From DATJPD01 sp036394195 (lineage in GTDB: Bacteria; Pseudomonadota; Alphaproteobacteria; CACIAM-22H2), in NCBI GenBank assembly GCA_036394195.1, contig DASWFO010000215.1, positions 1 through 34,183 on the forward strand: DNA of 34,183 bases, given 5' to 3'. A program made the translations under genes and the position numbers. This document shows positions 24,220 to 33,592 of the stretch, piece by piece; positions within the stretch are counted from its first letter, which is position 1, and the number at the start of each line of letters is the position of its first letter. The notes below the pieces were generated by a model. That model worked only from the letters and a program-made list of their open reading frames with translations. It was not told the DNA's origin and did no database searches.

Positions 24220-25233
24220 CTAGCCGCGGGCGCGAAACTCCTCGAGGATCGTCCGCGCCGCCGTCGTCGGCGTGATCGCACCGGCGACGACCTTCGCCTC
24301 GATCTCGCTGATCCGGCCCGCCACCTTGGGGTGGGCGCGGAGCTCGGCCAGCAATCCCTCCTCGATCTCGTTCCACATCCAGGCGCGCGCCTGCCGGACG
24401 CGCTTTTCGGTCAGGCGCTGCGGTCCAATCGTGGCGCGAAAGCGTTCGATCTCGGCCCACACCCCGTCCAATCCGCGCCGCTGGAGGGCCGAGACCTTCA
24501 GCACCGGCGTCATCCAGCCCGATGTCGACGGGCGCAGCATGTGCACGGCCGCCCTGTACTCGGCCACGGCGCGGTTCGCCGCCGGCTCGAGTTCGCCGTC
24601 CGCCTTGTTCACGACGATGAGATCGGCCAGCTCGACGATGCCTTTTTTGAGGCCTTGCAGCTCGTCGCCGCCCGCCGGCGGCAGCAACAGCACAAACAGG
24701 TCGACCATGTCGGCGACGGCGGTTTCGGATTGGCCGACCCCGACCGTCTCGACGATCACGACGTCGAAGCCGGCGGCCTCGCAGGCCAGGCCCGCCTCGC
24801 GCGTGCGCCGCGCGACACCGCCCAATGTGCCGGCGGTGGGCGAGGGACGGATGAACGCCTTATCGGTCCGGGCCAAGTCCTGCATGCGGGTTTTGTCGCC
24901 GAGGATCGAGCCGCCCGACAGCGGCGAAGACGGATCGACGGCGAGCACCGCGAGCTCGCGGCCATGCTCGACGAGATAGAGACCGAAGGCTTCGATGAAG
25001 GTCGATTTGCCGACGCCGGGGGATCCCGAGATGCCAATTCGCACGGCAGCCCCGGTGCGCGGCAGGAGCTTGCCGATCAGCGCCTCGGCGCGCGTCCGAT
25101 GGTCGGGCCGGGTCGATTCGATGAGCGTGATCGCGCGCGCCAGCGCCCGCCGGTCGCCGGCGATCACCGAATCGGCGAGCCGCCCGGCGTCGTTGGACTC
25201 GCTGTTTGGCGTTGCTGCTGGCGATCTACGCAT
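24220..25233 (-). CDS. meaB: Methylmalonyl-CoA mutase-associated GTPase MeaB
   Basis: A 337-residue P-loop GTPase (MeaB/ArgK) that protects and reloads adenosylcobalamin-dependent acyl-CoA mutases. Motifs are GISGSPGVGKST (Walker A, about 67-78), AVDPSSPLSGGSILGDKTRM, ETVGVGQSE (switch region) and NKAD (guanine specificity). The C-terminal dimerisation helices are complete. Its first codons overlap the end of the HicA toxin gene by eight bases. Together with cobST it points to a B12-dependent mutase pathway, either methylmalonyl-CoA or ethylmalonyl-CoA. Confidence 0.95.
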   Translation of the reverse strand: MRRSPAATPNSESNDAGRLADSVIAGDRRALARAITLIESTRPDHRTRAEALIGKLLPRTGAAVRIGISGSPGVGKSTFIEAFGLYLVEHGRELAVLAVDPSSPLSGGSILGDKTRMQDLARTDKAFIRPSPTAGTLGGVARRTREAGLACEAAGFDVVIVETVGVGQSETAVADMVDLFVLLLPPAGGDELQGLKKGIVELADLIVVNKADGELEPAANRAVAEYRAAVHMLRPSTSGWMTPVLKVSALQRRGLDGVWAEIERFRATIGPQRLTEKRVRQARAWMWNEIEEGLLAELRAHPKVAGRISEIEAKVVAGAITPTTAARTILEEFRARG

Positions 25234-25471
25234 CGAAGAGCTGCTTTGCGACTTCGTCTCGCGAGATGCCGAAGTGATCCGCTATGTCGGACACCAATTC
25301 TGACAGTGTACCGAGCCGGATCGGGGAATGATTGGGGATGGTGACGTGATGCTGCCCTTTAAGCGTACTCGTCAGCCTGATGTGGCTGCCTGTTTGGCGC
25401 TTAACTTCGTATCCAAATGCTCTGAGTGCCCGGGCGAGGTCGCGACCCGAAATGTCGCGAGGCAATCTCAT
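25226..25471 (-). CDS. hicA: HicA-family mRNA interferase toxin
   Basis: An 81-residue HicA/YcfA toxin with the dsRBD-like fold: SGRDLARALRAFGYEVKRQTGSHIRL contains the catalytic His (GSHIRL), then HHVTIPNHSPIRLGTLSELVSDI. HicA cleaves mRNA and is neutralised by HicB. It overlaps the upstream hicB by four bases (ATGA) and the downstream meaB by eight, so it is translated from a polycistronic message. It appears intact. Confidence 0.88.
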   Translation of the reverse strand: MRLPRDISGRDLARALRAFGYEVKRQTGSHIRLTSTLKGQHHVTIPNHSPIRLGTLSELVSDIADHFGISRDEVAKQLFDA

Positions 25472-25674
25472 ACTGTAATGATTTCATCGTGAACGAAATG
25501 CAAGCGAACGATCTTTGGCATCTCGTGCGGTTCGAAATGGCAGCGAACCGCGTCGCGAACGTTCGTATGCAGCATAGCGACGTCATCGGCTTCAGTGAAA
25601 ATGGAATGGCCTAGCGCACGGGCCGTGTAGCCGCCTTCCGGCGCCTGCTCGACCATGAATATGATTTCGCTCAT
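25468..25674 (-). CDS. hicB: Short HicB-like antitoxin
   Basis: A 68-residue HicB-type protein with only the partial RNase H-like fold: EIIFMVEQAPEGGYTARALGHSIFTEADD, then VRDAVRCHFEP. Usual HicB proteins carry an added HTH or ribbon-helix-helix domain for autorepression; here it is absent, so DNA binding is unlikely. Such short relatives are sometimes mislabelled oxoisovalerate dehydrogenase. Gene order antitoxin-toxin and the ATGA overlap support the pair. Confidence 0.8.
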   Translation of the reverse strand: MSEIIFMVEQAPEGGYTARALGHSIFTEADDVAMLHTNVRDAVRCHFEPHEMPKIVRLHFVHDEIITV

Positions 25675-25682
25675 TGAGTCTC

Positions 25683-26636
<954 letters not shown>

Positions 26637-26663
26637 CAAGTCCCCGGTCAAGAGGTCCCCTGC

Positions 26664-28406
26664 TTATGATTCGTGGGCAACAATCCAATCATAAGCGGGC
26701 AACGTCAAGAACTCTGGGAACCGCTTGGCCTCGATCAGGTCCCGGAACAGCCTGGCCGCCTCCTTGTAATGGCCGCTGGCGAAGCTGCCGTTAGCGGCGG
26801 CCTTGGCCTTGCCGAGTTCCTCGTTAAGGATCTTGCGGCACAGCTTCAGGTCGACCTGCCGGCCGCCATCCGACAGTTTCACCTTGTGCCGGATCTGCTG
26901 CCAGACCTGGGCCCGGCTGATCTCGGCCGTCGCCGCGTCCTCCATCAAGTTGTAGAGCGGCACGCAGCCGAGCCCGCCCAGCCATGCCGCGAGGTAGCCG
27001 ATGCCGACGTTGATGTTCTGCCGCAGGCCCGCCTCGGTGATGGTGCCGGTCGGCACCCGCAGGAGATCGGCGGCGGTCACGTTCACGTCCTGACGCTCGC
27101 GGGCGATCTGGTTCGCCTCCGGCATCAGCCGGTCGAAGATCTCCTTGGCGATCGGCACCAGGCCGGGATGGGCCACCCACGTCCCGTCATGCCCGTCGCC
27201 GGCCTCGCGCTCCTTGTCGGCGCGGACTTTGGCCATCGCGGCCTCGTTCGCCACCGGATCGTTCTTGATCGGGATTTGCGCCGCCATGCCGCCCATCGCG
27301 TGTACGTTGCGGCGATGGCAGGTCTTGATCAGCAGGAGGCTGTAGGAGCGCAGGAAATGCGCCGTCATGGTGACCTGCGCCCGGTCCGGCATCACGCAAT
27401 TCGGGTCCGCGGCGAATTTCTTGATGAAGCTGTAGATGTAATCCCAGCGGCCGCAGTTGAGGCCGGACGAATGCTCGCGCAGCTCGTAGAGGATTTCGTC
27501 CATTTCGAACGCGGCCAGGATCGTCTCGATCAGGACCGTCGCCTTGATCGTGCCGCGCTTGATCCCGAGCTTCGCCTGCGCCTCGACGAAGATGTCGTTC
27601 CACAGCCGCGCCTCGAGGTGGCTCTCCATCTTCGGCAGGTAGAAATACGGACCGCTGCCGCGCTTCAGCAGTTCCTTGGCGTTATGGAAGAAGTACAGGC
27701 CGAAATCGAAGATCGAGCCGGACATCGGCTGGCCGTCGACCAGCACGTGCTTTTCGGACAGGTGCCAGCCGCGGGGGCGGGCGATCAGCACCGCCGTCTT
27801 CTCGTTGAGCTTGTAGTGCTTGCCCGACGCCGGATCGTCGAAGGTGATCGTGCGCCGGATCGCATCGCGCAGATTGATGTGGCCCTCGATCAGGTTGCGC
27901 CAGGTCGGGGTGTTCGCGTCCTCGAAATCCGGCATGAACACCGAGGCGCCGCAGTTCAGCGCATTGATGACCATCTTGCGGTCGGTGGGTCCGGTGATCT
28001 CGACCCGGCGGTCGAGGAGGTCCTTGGGCAGCGGTCCCACGGTCCAGTCGCCGGCGCGGATCGCCGCCGTCTCGGCCAGGAAGTCCGGCTTCTCGCCCGC
28101 GTCGAGCCGGGCCTGCCGCTGCTGGCGGCGCGCCAGGAGCTCCAGGCGCCGTTCGCCGAATTTGCGCTGCAACCCGGCGATGAACGCCACCGCTTCGGGC
28201 GTGAGGATCTCGGCGAAGGCGTCGTCGATCGGGGCCTCGATCGTGACGCCCGCGGGCCGTGCCGCCCCTTTGGTGACGGCGGCGGCGTTACGCAACGGGG
28301 CGGCGGCGCGGCCATGCGCCGGGCGCGCCTTGCGGGCGCCGGTCTGGGTCTTGTTGGCGGGGCGGGACTTGCGAACGGTCTTGCGGGCGGGTTTGGCAGC
28401 AGCCAT
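26664..28406 (-). CDS. aceB: Malate synthase A-type
   Basis: A 580-residue malate synthase condensing glyoxylate and acetyl-CoA to malate. Family segments are GPTDRKMVINALNCGASVFMPDFEDANTPTWRN, PRGWHLSEKHVLVDG, YFYLPKMESHLEARLWNDIF, ATVLIETILAAFEMDEILYELREH and MGGMAAQIPIKNDP. It has an unusual N-terminal extension of about 55 residues rich in Lys, Arg and Ala. The start is supported by AAAGGAA nine bases upstream, so the tail is probably real. Upstream lie TTTGyAAA-type sites that suggest control by an acetate or short-chain acyl-CoA regulator. Isocitrate lyase is not in the window. Confidence 0.93.
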   Translation of the reverse strand: MAAAKPARKTVRKSRPANKTQTGARKARPAHGRAAAPLRNAAAVTKGAARPAGVTIEAPIDDAFAEILTPEAVAFIAGLQRKFGERRLELLARRQQRQARLDAGEKPDFLAETAAIRAGDWTVGPLPKDLLDRRVEITGPTDRKMVINALNCGASVFMPDFEDANTPTWRNLIEGHINLRDAIRRTITFDDPASGKHYKLNEKTAVLIARPRGWHLSEKHVLVDGQPMSGSIFDFGLYFFHNAKELLKRGSGPYFYLPKMESHLEARLWNDIFVEAQAKLGIKRGTIKATVLIETILAAFEMDEILYELREHSSGLNCGRWDYIYSFIKKFAADPNCVMPDRAQVTMTAHFLRSYSLLLIKTCHRRNVHAMGGMAAQIPIKNDPVANEAAMAKVRADKEREAGDGHDGTWVAHPGLVPIAKEIFDRLMPEANQIARERQDVNVTAADLLRVPTGTITEAGLRQNINVGIGYLAAWLGGLGCVPLYNLMEDAATAEISRAQVWQQIRHKVKLSDGGRQVDLKLCRKILNEELGKAKAAANGSFASGHYKEAARLFRDLIEAKRFPEFLTLPAYDWIVAHES

Positions 28407-28548
28407 GTCGTGAATTCCTTTTGTCTGAACCAGGGCCGGCGTCTTCGCGCAGGGCGCGGACTTGACGAGGCAATGCCGTTGATCTTTACATTGCGGGTGC
28501 GAAGCGCAACCCCTAAGTCACTAATTTTATTAGTAAATCTGTAGCGGA

Positions 28549-28586
28549 CTTTGCAAAATCCGGCGCCGCTTTGTAAATTTGTAAAG
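28549..28586. promoter_or_regulatory. Cluster of TTTGyAAA sites upstream of malate synthase
   Basis: CTTTGCAAA (28549-28557), then TTTGTAAA twice in direct contact (28570-28577 and 28578-28585). TTTGCAAA is the known core of ScfR/RamB/PccR family binding sites for genes of acetate and propionate metabolism, including glyoxylate-cycle enzymes. They lie about 145-180 bases before the malate synthase start. The regulator is not in the window. Confidence 0.5.
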
Positions 28587-28656
28587 CCGGAATGGACGGG
28601 CCGCCGCTCGGAGCGCTCCGCCAAGGCCTTGGCGCGAAAGCAGATCCTGGCGCCGC

Positions 28657-29607
28657 TCAGGTTTTCCGCGGCTTCGGGGGCGGGGGTGTGGTGGCCAGCG
28701 GGTGGCTCTGCTGAACCAGCCGCTGCAGGCGCTCGCGGGCCACATGGGTGTAAATCTGCGTGGTCGCGATATCGGCGTGACCAAGCATCTGCTGCACGCT
28801 GCGCAGGTCGGCGCCGTGGTCGACGAGATGGCTCGCGAAGGCGTGGCGCAGGACGTGCGGCGACACCCGTCTTGGATTGATGTTGGCTTCGCGGGCGAGG
28901 GCCTTCAGCAGCTGTGCGATCCGCGCCGGCGTGATATGGCCGGACGCCCCCCGCGATGGAAACATGAATCGTGAGGTCCGGCCCGCCGGCAGCAACTCCT
29001 GCCGCAGGCTCTTCCACGCCTCGAGGGCGGCGCGCGCCGGTGCGCTGAGCGGCACCAGCCGCTCCTTGTCGCCCTTGCCGCGGACGGTGAGGAAGCGCCC
29101 GTCGCGGGCCAGGGCGGCCACGGGCAGGGCCGCCACCTCCGAAACCCGCAGTCCCGCGGCATAGAACACTTCGATCATGGCGGTCAGCCGGACCCGCTCC
29201 GGCTCCGGCATCGCAAGCTTCGGAGCGGCTTCGATCAGCCGCTTGACCTCCGTCTCCGACAGCGTTTTCGGCAGAGGGCGGCCCAGGCGCGGCGCATCGA
29301 TCGACATGAGCGGATCGTCGGCCCGCAGGCCTTCGGCGACCAGAAAGCGATGAAACTGGCGCAGCGCCGAAAGCCGCCTGGCCCCGGTGCGGGGGCTGAG
29401 GCCGCGCTCGCTCATGCGCTTGAGGTAGGCGCGCACGTCGTCGCCGGTGGTCTCGGCCAATCCCGGACCGCGCTTGGCCACGAAGCCGGCGAAATCTTCG
29501 AGATCCCGCCGATAGGCGCGCAGCGTATGGGCGGAGGCGTTGCGCTCGGCGGCGAGCATCTCGAGAAAGCTTTCGAGATGGAGGGCGCCGGCGGTGGGTG
29601 GCGTCAC
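28657..29607 (-). CDS. xerD: Tyrosine recombinase XerD
   Basis: A 316-residue site-specific recombinase for chromosome dimer resolution. N-terminal SAM-like domain: LESFLEMLAAERNASAHTLRAYRRDL. Catalytic residues are Arg in AAGLRVSE, Lys in VRGKGDKERLVPL, HxLRH in SPHVLRHAFASH, His in MLGHADI and Tyr in TQIYTHV. The start GTG 29607 follows the neighbouring stop by 16 bases and puts the domain at its usual position. Its conserved backbone position with accA and aroKB indicates the housekeeping Xer enzyme rather than a mobile-element integrase. Confidence 0.93.
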   Translation of the reverse strand: MTPPTAGALHLESFLEMLAAERNASAHTLRAYRRDLEDFAGFVAKRGPGLAETTGDDVRAYLKRMSERGLSPRTGARRLSALRQFHRFLVAEGLRADDPLMSIDAPRLGRPLPKTLSETEVKRLIEAAPKLAMPEPERVRLTAMIEVFYAAGLRVSEVAALPVAALARDGRFLTVRGKGDKERLVPLSAPARAALEAWKSLRQELLPAGRTSRFMFPSRGASGHITPARIAQLLKALAREANINPRRVSPHVLRHAFASHLVDHGADLRSVQQMLGHADIATTQIYTHVARERLQRLVQQSHPLATTPPPPKPRKT

Positions 29608-29623
29608 GCGCTGGGCGCTCGTT

Positions 29624-31504
29624 CTACAGGCCGCCGAGAATGGCGGCCTCGACGGCCAGCACGCGGGCATCCGGGTCGAGGCTCACCGCCCGCAACGCGT
29701 CCAGCGACATCGCGGTCGCCTGGGGGGCGGCGTTCACGGCTCCCTTGGGGCCGAGGATGGCGAGACTGAACAGGGCCGTTTCGCCGATGCGTCCGGATTC
29801 GAAGGCGGCGCCGAGGCCGAGCCACAGGCCCATGCTCGGCATGGCCCCCATGCCCGGCATCGCCGACGCGTCCGGCTTGTCTTTGGCCAGCAGCAACGGG
29901 CCGAGCAGCGTCGGGTCGGGGCGATCACCGGTCGCGGTGAGCAGCGTCACCAAGAGAGCCGAGCGCTGCGGGAGTGCAGCCGCGTCGAGGGTCTGCTGCG
30001 CCGTGCGCCAGGCATCGAAGCGCGCCGCCAGAGTCGGCGTGTTGGTCTTGCGCTGGTCCGGATCGGCCAGCCAGATCAGCGGCGACAGCAGCGCGTCGGA
30101 ATTCGCCGCGAGCTCGTTGCCCGACGCCGCGGCCGAGCGCACCTCGGCGTACCAGCGTTGGGCGTCGTCGAGCTTGCCCGCGAACAGCAGGGCCCGGACC
30201 GCATCGGCGGCAAAGAACATCAGCTCGGGATTGGGCGGCATCTCGGTCAGGATCGGCAGATCGACGCGAATGACCGTCGGATACATGCCGCGCTCGCGGG
30301 CCAGGCGCCAGCTTTTCTGCAGCAGCTCGGCGCGCTGGGCGCCGATCGGCAGCTGTCGCGCCGCCCGGTGCAGAACCGCCCGCCCACGCGGGCCGTGATC
30401 CTTTTCGGCGATGACGAGCGCGTCGGCGATCTGATCGGCGGTTAGGTTGATGCCGTCGTAAAGCTCGGCCAGGGTTTCGGCCGACATGGCACCGACCGCC
30501 TCGGCATGTTCGCCAGCGGCCAGCCGCAGCTCCGGCGACGCGTTCGGGCTGCTGGCGATCATCCGCAGGATGACGGGATCGTCGACATTGCCCAGCTCGG
30601 CCGGCAGCGTCAGGTTTGCCGCGCGCATCATGGCCAGATGCAGCGGCGTCGGTGCGGGCAGCTTGTCCACGGTGGTCCGCGCATCGCCCGACAGCTTCGC
30701 CACAAGTCGCTCGAAGGCAGGGTCCTCGGGGGCCTGTTGCTCGTGCAGGAGGCTGAGACCGAGCTGCGCGCGGGCCGGCTCGTTGGCCAGCAGCTGACAG
30801 AAGACGAGCGCCTTCTGCCAATACAGCTGGCTGAAGCGCGCGATCTGGCCGCGCACCGTCGTGCAGGCACCGGCGTTGTCATAAGCGGCCAGCGCCGAAT
30901 CGAGCTGGAGCCGGGCGGCGGTTTCATCCTCGGCGCGGCTGGGCAGCAGCCGCGCGATGGCGCCCGAGTCTTCGATATCGCCCATGGCGAAGAGCTTGGC
31001 CGCCCGGACACCGGCGAAGCTGCGGCCCTTGACCGCCGGCTCGCCGGCGGGAGCGGGGGCCGATACGACGAGCAGCCGCTGGACGAGGTCATGCGCCGGG
31101 CGCGACGTGATCGCGTTCGGCAGGTCGTCGATCAGCTGCTCGATCAGCGTCCGCGCCGATCCCTTCCACAGCGTGTCCGGGACACCCGCCTGGACGGGGT
31201 CTTTGAGACCGACCGAATCGGTGCTGATCGGGGTCGGCTGCGTGACCTCGATCGCGGTCCCTTCGCCGGGAATGTAGGGGACCGCCGGCGTGGAGGTCTC
31301 CGGGCGCGGCGCCTTCGGTGTGGCAGGCGGGTCTGCAGCCGGCGGGGGCGTCGGCGTCAACCGGACCGGCGGCCCGGCTTGCGCCAGTGTGGCGGCGAGC
31401 GCGTCCGCTGGCAGGGCCGCGCCACCGGAGACGAGGCCGATCAGAAGCGAAGCCGCGCGGAGCAGATGCTTACCGGCCCGCGCGTCAGCGCGAAAACCGC
31501 TCAT
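29624..31504 (-). CDS. Large exported helical-repeat protein, unknown function
   Basis: A 626-residue protein. An N-terminal signal or anchor region (LLRAASLLIGLVSGGAALPADALA, about 14-40) is followed by a Pro/Thr-rich linker to about residue 75. The rest is a long all-helical array with Ala/Leu spacing, suggesting a TPR-like solenoid, but I see no perfect repeats. Segments such as LARERGMYPTVIRVDLPILTEMPPNPE and a Met/Gly-rich loop (SAMPGMGAMPSMG) are distinctive. It overlaps the small membrane gene upstream by 20 bases and precedes xerD. Similar unknown genes occupy this locus in alphaproteobacteria. Probably a periplasmic scaffold. Confidence 0.75.
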   Translation of the reverse strand: MSGFRADARAGKHLLRAASLLIGLVSGGAALPADALAATLAQAGPPVRLTPTPPPAADPPATPKAPRPETSTPAVPYIPGEGTAIEVTQPTPISTDSVGLKDPVQAGVPDTLWKGSARTLIEQLIDDLPNAITSRPAHDLVQRLLVVSAPAPAGEPAVKGRSFAGVRAAKLFAMGDIEDSGAIARLLPSRAEDETAARLQLDSALAAYDNAGACTTVRGQIARFSQLYWQKALVFCQLLANEPARAQLGLSLLHEQQAPEDPAFERLVAKLSGDARTTVDKLPAPTPLHLAMMRAANLTLPAELGNVDDPVILRMIASSPNASPELRLAAGEHAEAVGAMSAETLAELYDGINLTADQIADALVIAEKDHGPRGRAVLHRAARQLPIGAQRAELLQKSWRLARERGMYPTVIRVDLPILTEMPPNPELMFFAADAVRALLFAGKLDDAQRWYAEVRSAAASGNELAANSDALLSPLIWLADPDQRKTNTPTLAARFDAWRTAQQTLDAAALPQRSALLVTLLTATGDRPDPTLLGPLLLAKDKPDASAMPGMGAMPSMGLWLGLGAAFESGRIGETALFSLAILGPKGAVNAAPQATAMSLDALRAVSLDPDARVLAVEAAILGGL

Positions 31505-31634
31505 TCGGGATCACCTTTTCGATCCGCGCCGTCGGCGCCGGGATGTCGCGAACGCCGAGGAAAATGATGAAGCCGCCGGTCGCCACGACCAGCAGGCAGA
31601 GCAGGATCAGGAGGGTGCGCGTGAAGGCGGTCAT
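31485..31634 (-). CDS. Small single-pass membrane protein
   Basis: A 49-residue protein, MTAFTRTLLILLCLLVVATGGFIIFLGVRDIPAPTARIEKVIPNERFSR: one strong transmembrane helix (about 6-27) and a short polar tail. The start at 31634 is chosen because a longer version would translate the tandem repeat just upstream. It overlaps the start of the large exported protein by 20 bases, implying coupled translation and perhaps a membrane partner. Confidence 0.65.
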   Translation of the reverse strand: MTAFTRTLLILLCLLVVATGGFIIFLGVRDIPAPTARIEKVIPNERFSR

Positions 31635-31635
31635 C

Positions 31636-31669
31636 GTGGAAATATCGGTGGAGTGGAAATATCGGTGGA
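31636..31669. repeat. Perfect 17-bp tandem duplication
   Basis: GTGGAAATATCGGTGGA occurs twice in immediate succession (31636-31652 and 31653-31669), ending two bases before the start codon of the small membrane protein on the minus strand. It occupies that gene's leader, where the ribosome site should be. Confidence 0.9.
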
Positions 31670-31865
31670 AAAGGCGCAAAAGGGACCGGCCCGTCAGCCG
31701 GTTTCTTCCATGTGACGGAGTCTGTTACACTCCAAATATGTCAGTTCGGCGGCAGTCTATAGAGTCGTTCGGCTCCAATCAATTCGCGTGCGCGGATCGC
31801 GGCGGATGCCGCGTCCGGCGGCGCCCCGAATGCGCGGGCCGCCTGCGCGCTGCTTGACGACGGCC

Positions 31866-32471
31866 ATGCCGACATCCCCGCCATCGCCCGATTCGGCAAT
31901 CGATCCGGTGCCGGCCTGGCATCTCGGCAAGTCGATCGTCCTGGTCGGGCTCATGGGTGCGGGCAAGAGCTCGATCGGCCGCCGGCTCGCCCAGCGCCTG
32001 GACCTGCCCTTTCTCGACGCCGACAAGGAGATCGAGGCCGCCGCGGGCTGCACGATTGAGGAGATTTTCGAGCGCTTCGGCGAGGCGGCCTTCCGCGACG
32101 GCGAGCGGCGGGTCATCCTGCGGCTGCTGGATGGGTCGCCGCATGTGCTGGCCACCGGCGGCGGCGCGTTCATGGACCCGCTCATCCGCGACCGCGTGCG
32201 GTCGGTTGCGATCTCGGTCTGGCTTCATGCCGACATCGAGCTTCTTCTCAAGCGGGTCAGCCGGCGCAACAATCGTCCGTTGCTCAAGGGGGGCAATCCG
32301 CGCGAGGTGCTGGAGCGCCTCATCGGGGAGCGGCATCCGGTCTATACCGAGGCCGATCTGCGGGTCGAAAGCGTCGATGGTCCGCCCGAACAGACCGTCC
32401 AGAGGGTGATCGACGAGTTGCATCGCTTTGCCGCGGCGCGCGGCCTCCCGCGGGCGGGAGCGGCGCGATGA
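31866..32471 (+). CDS. aroK: Shikimate kinase
   Basis: A 201-residue shikimate kinase (fifth step of the shikimate pathway). Walker A GLMGAGKSS is at about 28-36, DADKEIE contains the Mg/shikimate Asp, FRDGERRVILRLL the shikimate Arg, and ATGGGAFMDP the glycine-rich shikimate loop; the lid region is RRNNRPLLKGGNP. ATG 31866 gives the normal N-terminus; an upstream in-frame ATG at 31788 would add an unconserved Arg/Pro tail. It overlaps aroB (ATGA). Confidence 0.95.
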   Translation: MPTSPPSPDSAIDPVPAWHLGKSIVLVGLMGAGKSSIGRRLAQRLDLPFLDADKEIEAAAGCTIEEIFERFGEAAFRDGERRVILRLLDGSPHVLATGGGAFMDPLIRDRVRSVAISVWLHADIELLLKRVSRRNNRPLLKGGNPREVLERLIGERHPVYTEADLRVESVDGPPEQTVQRVIDELHRFAAARGLPRAGAAR

Positions 32472-33583
32472 GCGTCCCGGTCGATCGCGTGCGGGTCGAG
32501 TTGGGTGAGCGCGCCTACGACGTGATCGTCGGAGCGAAGCTGCTCGAGCGTGCCGGCGAGTTCCTGCGTCCGATCCTGCGCCGGCCGCGCATCTTCGTGA
32601 TCACGGACGAAACGGTGGCAGCCCACCACCGGCCGCGGCTGGACCAGGCCTTGCGCGCGGCTGGCATTGCATCGCCCACCATCGTGCTGCCGCCGGGTGA
32701 AGCGACCAAGGACCTCGCGCATCTGGGGCGTCTTCTCGACGCCATTCTCGACCAGCGGCCCGAACGCGGCGACGTGCTGCTGGCGCTGGGCGGCGGCGTG
32801 ATCGGCGACATCGTGGGTCTGGCCGCCAGCCTGACGTTGCGCGGCATCGACTTCGTGCAGGTGCCGACCACCCTACTGGCCCAGGTCGACAGCTCGGTCG
32901 GTGGCAAGACCGGCATCAACACCCGTCATGGAAAGAATCTGGTCGGCGCGTTCTACCAGCCGCGCCTGGTCCTGGCCGATCTCGACAGCCTGGATACGCT
33001 GCCGCGCCGCGAACTCCTGGCCGGTTATGCCGAGACCGTGAAATACGGTCTGATCGACGATGCGGAGTTCTTTGGCTGGTGCGAGACGAACGGTGCGGCG
33101 CTGCTCGCCGGCGACGTCGCCGTCCGCCAGCGCGCCGTCACTTACGCGGTCGGATCGAAGGCGCGCACTGTCACCGAGGACGAGCGCGAGACGGGCAAGC
33201 GGGCGCTGCTCAATCTCGGGCACACCTTCGGTCACGCGCTGGAAGCGGCCCTGGGTTATTCCGAGGCCTTGCTGCACGGGGAAGCCGTGGCCGTCGGCAT
33301 GGTGCTGGCGTTCGAGCTGTCGGCGCGGCTGGGCCTGTGCCCGCGCGCGGACGCGGCCCGCGTCCGCGCGCACCTCGCGTCGGTGGGCCTGCCAGTGGCA
33401 CCGCCGCCGGCGCTCGGCCGCAATACCGCGCATCTGCTGGACCTGATGGCGCAGGACAAGAAGGTGCGCGACGGGAAGGTCACGTTCATTCTCGCGCGCG
33501 GCATCGGGCGGGCGTTCATCGAGCGCAGTGTCGATCCGGGTGCCGTGCGGGGGGTCCTCGAAAGCGCGCTCGCGGCCGCCTGA
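32468..33583 (+). CDS. aroB: 3-dehydroquinate synthase
   Basis: A 371-residue NAD-dependent 3-dehydroquinate synthase (second step of the shikimate pathway). NAD and metal motifs: LPPGEATKDLAHL, LALGGGVIGDIVGLAASLTLRG, QVPTTLLAQVDSSVGGKTGIN, GYAETVKYGLI, LLNLGHTFGHALEAALGYSEALLHGEAVAVGM. Full length. ATG 32468 overlaps the aroK stop by four bases, the usual coupled aroKB arrangement. Confidence 0.97.
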   Translation: MSVPVDRVRVELGERAYDVIVGAKLLERAGEFLRPILRRPRIFVITDETVAAHHRPRLDQALRAAGIASPTIVLPPGEATKDLAHLGRLLDAILDQRPERGDVLLALGGGVIGDIVGLAASLTLRGIDFVQVPTTLLAQVDSSVGGKTGINTRHGKNLVGAFYQPRLVLADLDSLDTLPRRELLAGYAETVKYGLIDDAEFFGWCETNGAALLAGDVAVRQRAVTYAVGSKARTVTEDERETGKRALLNLGHTFGHALEAALGYSEALLHGEAVAVGMVLAFELSARLGLCPRADAARVRAHLASVGLPVAPPPALGRNTAHLLDLMAQDKKVRDGKVTFILARGIGRAFIERSVDPGAVRGVLESALAAA

Positions 33584-33592
33584 TTGCAAGCA

